The notes beneath the pieces are model-generated. The model was not told the DNA's origin. It saw nothing but the letters and a program-made list of their open reading frames with translations, and did no database searches. From Ruminococcaceae bacterium UBA6364 (GTDB lineage Bacteria; Bacillota; Clostridia; Oscillospirales; Acutalibacteraceae): a DNA stretch of 6,708 bases. A program made the translations under genes and the position numbers. Of the stretch, positions 5,313 to 6,708 are shown piece after piece (position 1 is the first letter of the stretch; every line of letters starts with the position of its first letter). The stretch covers positions 1-6,708 of the forward strand of contig DJRI01000005.1 of assembly GCA_002440045.1 (NCBI GenBank), written 5' to 3'.

Positions 5313-6059
5313 TTATAACTGTTCGGTCAGCAGAATTGCGCCGCCGATGTCGCTTAAACGCCGCGACGCGTCAAACACGGGTTCCACGCGGTATTTTTTA
5401 AGAAAACCCGTAATTTCTTTAAAATTCTTATGCTCTTGCAAATTGCCGTCAAAATACATAAGATTTTCTGAAATTTTGAAAGAAGCACCGCCGATAAAAC
5501 CGCAGTGAGTGTCGCTTAAATATATATTGCCCTTTTCGATTTCCAAAACGTCCATTTGTGAATTTTTTAACAAACTCGCTATACCCTCGTCATCACAAAT
5601 GACGGCATTTTCGCTGACAACGCAAACGGAACATTTTGTATAGCCTTGATTTACATTGATTTTTTCGGCATTTTCGGGCAAAAAAGCAGTATTTGAGATA
5701 TTTGTACGCTTAAAATTGCCGTATATTTTGCCTTTTAAAATCAATTTATTCAAAATTGTGTCGTTTGGATAAGGTGAGCCTATCCCCTTTTGCAGAATAA
5801 CATTTGCGCCGCATTCTGTCAAGTGCTCGGCAAGAATTTTCTGCCCGGCGTCCAAAACGAAGTTGTTTTCGCCCAAGTGCAGCATCAGCACATCGGCGTG
5901 GCAGTTTATTTCGCTGTCAAGGTGCGCATTTTCAAAAAGTGTGAGCGTTTTTATCCCGAGAGCGTTAAGAAATTCGGCGGTTTTCTTGTATTTTTCGCCG
6001 ATTACAAGCGTTGTAACGCGGCTTTTCGGCAAATGAGGGCTTTTTAAAAAGCGTTCCAT
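5313..6059 (-). CDS. DUF6873-like GME-fold protein (248 aa)
   Basis: The sequence resembles the DUF6873 family, which is placed in the guanidino-group-modifying enzyme (arginine deiminase-like) fold. Recognisable pieces are a LPKSRVTTLVIGEKYKKT opening, CHADVLMLHLGENN (53-66), GYTKCSVCVVSENAVICDD with Cys143 and Cys146, THCGFIGGASFKI (184-196), and DIGGAILLTEQ near the C-terminus. The repeated strand-helix pattern with Asp/His/Cys points fits that fold, but I cannot assign a catalytic triad or a substrate. There is no signal peptide or membrane helix, so it should be cytoplasmic. The ATG at 6059 lies 5 bp after the radA stop and has only a weak ribosome binding site, which suggests translation coupled to radA. 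The family call is by memory of conserved motifs. Confidence 0.72.
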   Translation of the reverse strand: MERFLKSPHLPKSRVTTLVIGEKYKKTAEFLNALGIKTLTLFENAHLDSEINCHADVLMLHLGENNFVLDAGQKILAEHLTECGANVILQKGIGSPYPNDTILNKLILKGKIYGNFKRTNISNTAFLPENAEKINVNQGYTKCSVCVVSENAVICDDEGIASLLKNSQMDVLEIEKGNIYLSDTHCGFIGGASFKISENLMYFDGNLQEHKNFKEITGFLKKYRVEPVFDASRRLSDIGGAILLTEQL

Positions 6060-6064
6060 AGGCT

Positions 6065-6708
6065 TTAACCGGCGGCCACTTCAAAAGCTTCACGGATATT
6101 TCTTACACCGATAACCTCTATATCCGAAAAACAGGATTTGTCGAGTTTTTTAATGTTTTGGCGCGGTATTATACATCTTTTAAAACCGAGCCTTGCACAT
6201 TCTCTTATGCGCTGTTCGCAATTTGTAACCGTTCTTATTTCACCTGCAAGACCTATTTCGCCGAAAGCGATTGTGGCGCTGTCTATAACGCTGTCTTTAA
6301 GGCTTGAAACGAGCGAAAGCGCAACAGCAAGGTCACAGGCGGGCTCATCTGCACGCAATCCGCCGACGATATTAATGTAGCAGTCCATATTGCCGAAGAA
6401 ATAACCGGCTCTTTTTTCAAGAATGGCTATCAACATCGCCATTCTGTTATAATCAAAGCCTGTTGCCATTCTGCGCGGATTGCCGAAGCCCGAAGCGGTT
6501 GCAAGACCCTGAATTTCGGCAAGAATCGGGCGCGAGCCTTCTATAAGACACGTTACGCATGTGCCCGAAACATTTATCGGCCGCCCCGAAATCATGGCAA
6601 GCGACGGACTTTCAATTTCAACAAGGCCTTTTCCCGTCATTTCAAATACGCCTATTTCGTTTGTTGAGCCGAAGCGGTTTTTAACCGCGCGAAGAATACG
6701 ATAAGAGA
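6065..6708 (-). CDS. radA: DNA repair protein RadA, C-terminal part (cut by window edge)
   Basis: RadA is a RecA-like ATPase and helicase that drives branch migration of recombination intermediates. The window holds only the last 213 codons or so; the start lies beyond 6708. The frame stays open to the edge, and the segment just before the internal Met at 6640 reads RILRAVKNRFGSTNEIGVFE, which contains the RadA-specific KNRFG motif (codons 6668-6682). That Met is therefore not the start. Downstream is the Lon-protease-like domain typical of RadA: GFDYNRMAMLIAILEKRAG, NIVGGLRADEPACDLAVALS, FGEIGLAGEIR and CIIPRQN. The zinc finger and Walker motifs would be off-window. It heads, or lies within, a - strand unit with the DUF6873 gene and the 35-aa gene. 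Confidence 0.96.
   Translation of the reverse strand, partial: SYRILRAVKNRFGSTNEIGVFEMTGKGLVEIESPSLAMISGRPINVSGTCVTCLIEGSRPILAEIQGLATASGFGNPRRMATGFDYNRMAMLIAILEKRAGYFFGNMDCYINIVGGLRADEPACDLAVALSLVSSLKDSVIDSATIAFGEIGLAGEIRTVTNCEQRIRECARLGFKRCIIPRQNIKKLDKSCFSDIEVIGVRNIREAFEVAAG

Overview
The window looks like chromosomal DNA from a low-GC, probably spore-forming Clostridia-type Firmicute. Supporting signs are the tgt-yajC pair followed by a TIGR04086-type membrane protein, a SpoIIM-like protein next to a Xer recombinase, AT-rich spacers, strong GGAGG ribosome binding sites and sigma-A-type promoters. The lineage is inferred from gene content and order, not from any marker gene.

Left part (1-2739, all + strand): a promoter with a palindrome in its spacer drives a compact two-gene cassette. 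The first gene encodes a DUF4160 protein and the second a DUF2442 protein fused to a helix-turn-helix, so the layout resembles an autoregulated toxin-antitoxin-like module. It is followed by tgt (tRNA-guanine transglycosylase, queuosine pathway). A second promoter then precedes yajC (SecDF accessory subunit). A strong hairpin with a U-tract follows yajC.

Middle (2740-4969): a four-helix TIGR04086-type membrane protein, whose Shine-Dalgarno lies inside the 3' arm of that hairpin, is tightly linked to a five-helix SpoIIM-like protein. The SpoIIM-like gene ends tail to tail with a - strand tyrosine recombinase (XerC/XerD family), and the two reading frames overlap by 39 bp in exact codon register. 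The recombinase has its own - strand promoter (4941-4969) flanked by a perfect 13-bp inverted repeat.

Right part (5011-6708, - strand): the 3' half of radA (cut by the window edge) is followed 5 bp later by a DUF6873-like GME-fold protein. Next comes an unannotated 35-residue single-helix membrane protein with a good ribosome binding site. A strong rho-independent terminator at 5011-5062 closes this unit. The 448-bp stretch between the recombinase reading frame and the DUF6873 gene (4865-5312) therefore holds a promoter, a palindrome, a terminator, a second promoter-like sequence and a small gene.

Most of the window is housekeeping. The observations most worth a second look are the palindrome-controlled DUF4160/DUF2442-HTH cassette, the terminator that also masks the ribosome binding site of the gene at 2740, the tiny membrane protein after the radA-DUF6873 pair, and the perfect palindrome beside the recombinase promoter. 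Nothing here proves a new system.
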